Origin: an uncultured Pelagibacteraceae bacterium
GTDB lineage: Bacteria; Pseudomonadota; Alphaproteobacteria; Pelagibacterales; Pelagibacteraceae
NCBI GenBank assembly: GCA_902570125.1
Contig: CACFXK010000012.1
Span: forward strand, 1-36,760
DNA length: 36,760 nt
Direction of reading: 5' to 3'
Positions 35,190 through 36,760 of the stretch are shown here, piece after piece (within the stretch, counting starts at the first letter, position 1; the number at the start of each line of letters is the position of its first letter). The position numbers were made by a program, and so were the translations under genes. A model generated the notes under the pieces. That model was not told the DNA's origin, did not search any database, and saw nothing but the letters and a program-made list of their open reading frames with translations.

Positions 35190-36274
35190 TATCTTAATTT
35201 TAATGTCGCCAAACCTATCATCGCCAAAATGATTGATATGATCCAAAATCTTATAACTACAGTCGACTCTGGCCAGCCTTTTTTTTCAAAATGATGATGA
35301 ATTGGGGCCATTTTAAAAATTCTTTTTCCAGTAAGTTTGAATGATATTACTTGTGCAATTACTGATACAGCTTCTAAAACAAACAATCCGCCTGTAATTG
35401 CTAAAACAATTTCATGTTTGGTAATAATACCAACTGCTCCTAATGATCCCCCTAAGGCTAAAGATCCTGTATCACCCATAAATATTTTAGCAGGTGGAGC
35501 ATTAAACCATAAAAAACCTAGACATGATCCTATTATTGCTCCACAGAAAATAGATGCCTCTCCTACGCCTTCAATATAGGTAATTTGTAAATATCCTGAA
35601 AAAACTATATTTCCTGTTACATAGCTAATAAAAGCAAAACAAGCTGCAACCAATATTACAGGCACAGTGGCTAAGCCATCGAGCCCATCCGTCAAGTTTA
35701 CCGCATTAGATGATCCTACAATTACAAATAGATAAAATGGAATAAAAAACCAACCTAAATTAATTATTAAATTTTTAAAAAATGGAAAATACAAGTTTTC
35801 AAGTTCATTAGATCCACTATAAAAATAGAGAATAAAAATTCCAATTAAAGCTAATATTATTTGAATTATAATCTTTAAACTTGAACTTATGCCGTTTGAA
35901 TTATTTTTTTTTATTTTTTGATAGTCATCATAGCCTCCAAGTAATCCAAAAGCTCCAACTATATAAAGTAAGAACCAATTGTAAGGATTTGAAAAATCAC
36001 CCCATAAAAGAACACCTGAGAAAATACCCAGTAAAATCATTAGACCTCCCATTGTAGGAGTTCCTATTTTTTTTACGATATGTTCACTTGGACCATCTTC
36101 CCTAATTGGGTCATGAATTTTATGTGAAGAAAAATAATTAATTAATGGGCCTCCAATTAAAAAAACTACTATCATTGACGTAAACATAGATAGACCAGTT
36201 CTTACTGTTAAATATTTAAAAACATTTAAAAAACTGAAGATCTCAACTAAATTAGAAAAGAGACTAAAAAGCAT
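35189..36274 (-). CDS. mraY: Phospho-N-acetylmuramoyl-pentapeptide transferase MraY
   Basis: Makes lipid I from UDP-MurNAc-pentapeptide and undecaprenyl phosphate. The 361-residue membrane protein, about ten helices, has GTPTMGGLMIL, LGGYDDYQKIKK (Asp pair), SSNAVNLTDGLDGLA, FMGDTGSLALGG and APIHHHFEKKGWPE, all diagnostic. Overlaps murF by 11 bases and murD by one. Confidence 0.98.
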   Translation of the reverse strand: MLFSLFSNLVEIFSFLNVFKYLTVRTGLSMFTSMIVVFLIGGPLINYFSSHKIHDPIREDGPSEHIVKKIGTPTMGGLMILLGIFSGVLLWGDFSNPYNWFLLYIVGAFGLLGGYDDYQKIKKNNSNGISSSLKIIIQIILALIGIFILYFYSGSNELENLYFPFFKNLIINLGWFFIPFYLFVIVGSSNAVNLTDGLDGLATVPVILVAACFAFISYVTGNIVFSGYLQITYIEGVGEASIFCGAIIGSCLGFLWFNAPPAKIFMGDTGSLALGGSLGAVGIITKHEIVLAITGGLFVLEAVSVIAQVISFKLTGKRIFKMAPIHHHFEKKGWPESTVVIRFWIISIILAMIGLATLKLR

Positions 36275-36760
36275 GCAATTTGCCTATTTTTAAGCTTTGG
36301 CTTATTTTATTTAATCCAGTTGAATTTGAACCTTTAATCATTAGAAATTCACCATCCTTAATATCATTTCTTATAAAATTTAGGATATCTTTTTTTGAAT
36401 TTAATATTTTTCCTCTTTTTTGTGGTCTAATTTTGTTAAATGTATGAATAACATCTTTACCATAAACATATACTCTATCAATTTTAGTATCATTAATATG
36501 TTGTGCAGCTTCTAAATGAAGTTTTTTAGAATATTTACCAAGTTCTAGCATGTCTCCTAATAGAATTAGTTTTCTTTTAGATTTTGAATTAAAATTATTT
36601 AGTTTATTTATTGCAAATTGGAGTGATAAAGGATTAGAATTATAACTTTCATCAATTAGTTTAATTTTTTTTTTATTAAACTTAACTAAATTTAAATCTC
36701 CTCTACCCTCTGGAAATTTATAATCATTAAAGAAAAATTTATCTAATTTTTCCAAATCGA
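36264..36760 (-). CDS. murF: UDP-MurNAc-tripeptide--D-Ala-D-Ala ligase MurF (C-terminal part, cut by window edge)
   Basis: The last 164 or so codons of MurF. The central-to-C-terminal part shows GRGDLNLV, LIDESYNSNPLSLQFAI, LILLGDMLELGKYSKKLH and the closing FLMIKGSNSTGLNKI, the standard MurF blocks. The frame stays open at 36760, so the gene starts beyond the window. It adds D-Ala-D-Ala (made by Ddl in the same cluster) to the muropeptide. Confidence 0.93.
   Translation of the reverse strand, partial: DLEKLDKFFFNDYKFPEGRGDLNLVKFNKKKIKLIDESYNSNPLSLQFAINKLNNFNSKSKRKLILLGDMLELGKYSKKLHLEAAQHINDTKIDRVYVYGKDVIHTFNKIRPQKRGKILNSKKDILNFIRNDIKDGEFLMIKGSNSTGLNKISQSLKIGKLHAF

Noticed and set aside
35190..35246. 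Upstream ATG at 35246 for MurD
   Set aside because: The extra 19 residues lie inside mraY and match nothing in MurD; the ATG at 35189 gives the TAATG junction.

Overview
The window reads as a chromosomal segment of an AT-rich, streamlined marine alphaproteobacterium, most likely SAR11 (Pelagibacterales / Candidatus Pelagibacter). The grounds are the strong AT bias, genes packed with 1-20 base overlaps, a proteorhodopsin next to a [2Fe-2S] ferredoxin and a ferredoxin-NADP reductase, alphaproteobacterial-type DksA, YgfZ and dihydroorotase, and a dcw (cell wall and division) cluster that runs into lpxC, bamD and ligA. I saw no mobile element, CRISPR array, tRNA or rRNA.

Layout. 1-1812: the first codons of an unknown minus-strand gene, then a plus-strand olsB-olsA pair for ornithine-lipid synthesis. 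1813-1974: a convergent intergenic stretch holding an unusually structured inverted repeat and a GC-rich hairpin. 1975-8194, all minus strand: an operon-like run reading GT39-type membrane glycosyltransferase, a 41-codon membrane mini-gene, a GT2 glycosyltransferase, DUF1800, DUF1501 (Tat-exported) and a secreted beta-propeller protein. 8238-11488: dksA (+) faces a minus-strand group of GST, ferredoxin-NADP reductase and ferredoxin, which lies downstream of a blue-tuned proteorhodopsin (Gln at the tuning site). A textbook terminator separates the rhodopsin from the ferredoxin.

11704-22780: metabolism and DNA repair. The genes are propionyl/acetyl-CoA synthetase, dihydroorotase, YgfZ, a MazG/PRA-PH-like pyrophosphohydrolase, class II fumarase, an AsmA-like protein, a UvrD-type helicase, and an aminopeptidase P gene broken by one extra A in an A9 tract. 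22772-36760, all minus strand, transcribed from the right edge leftwards: murF (partial), mraY, murD, ftsW, murG, murC, murB, ddl, ftsQ, ftsA, then lpxC, bamD and ligA. ftsZ is absent from its usual place after ftsA.

How the genes work together. The right third supplies peptidoglycan precursors, the divisome, lipid A and outer-membrane assembly. The left part concerns envelope lipids and a predicted lipid-linked sugar system joined to exported proteins of unknown function. The middle joins light-driven proton pumping to a small ferredoxin redox module and carbon metabolism. The items most worth follow-up are the 1821-1956 structured element, the GT39/mini-gene/GT2/DUF1800/DUF1501 operon, the frameshifted aminopeptidase, the zinc-ligand-poor DksA, and the ftsA gene without ftsZ and with weak nucleotide-site motifs.
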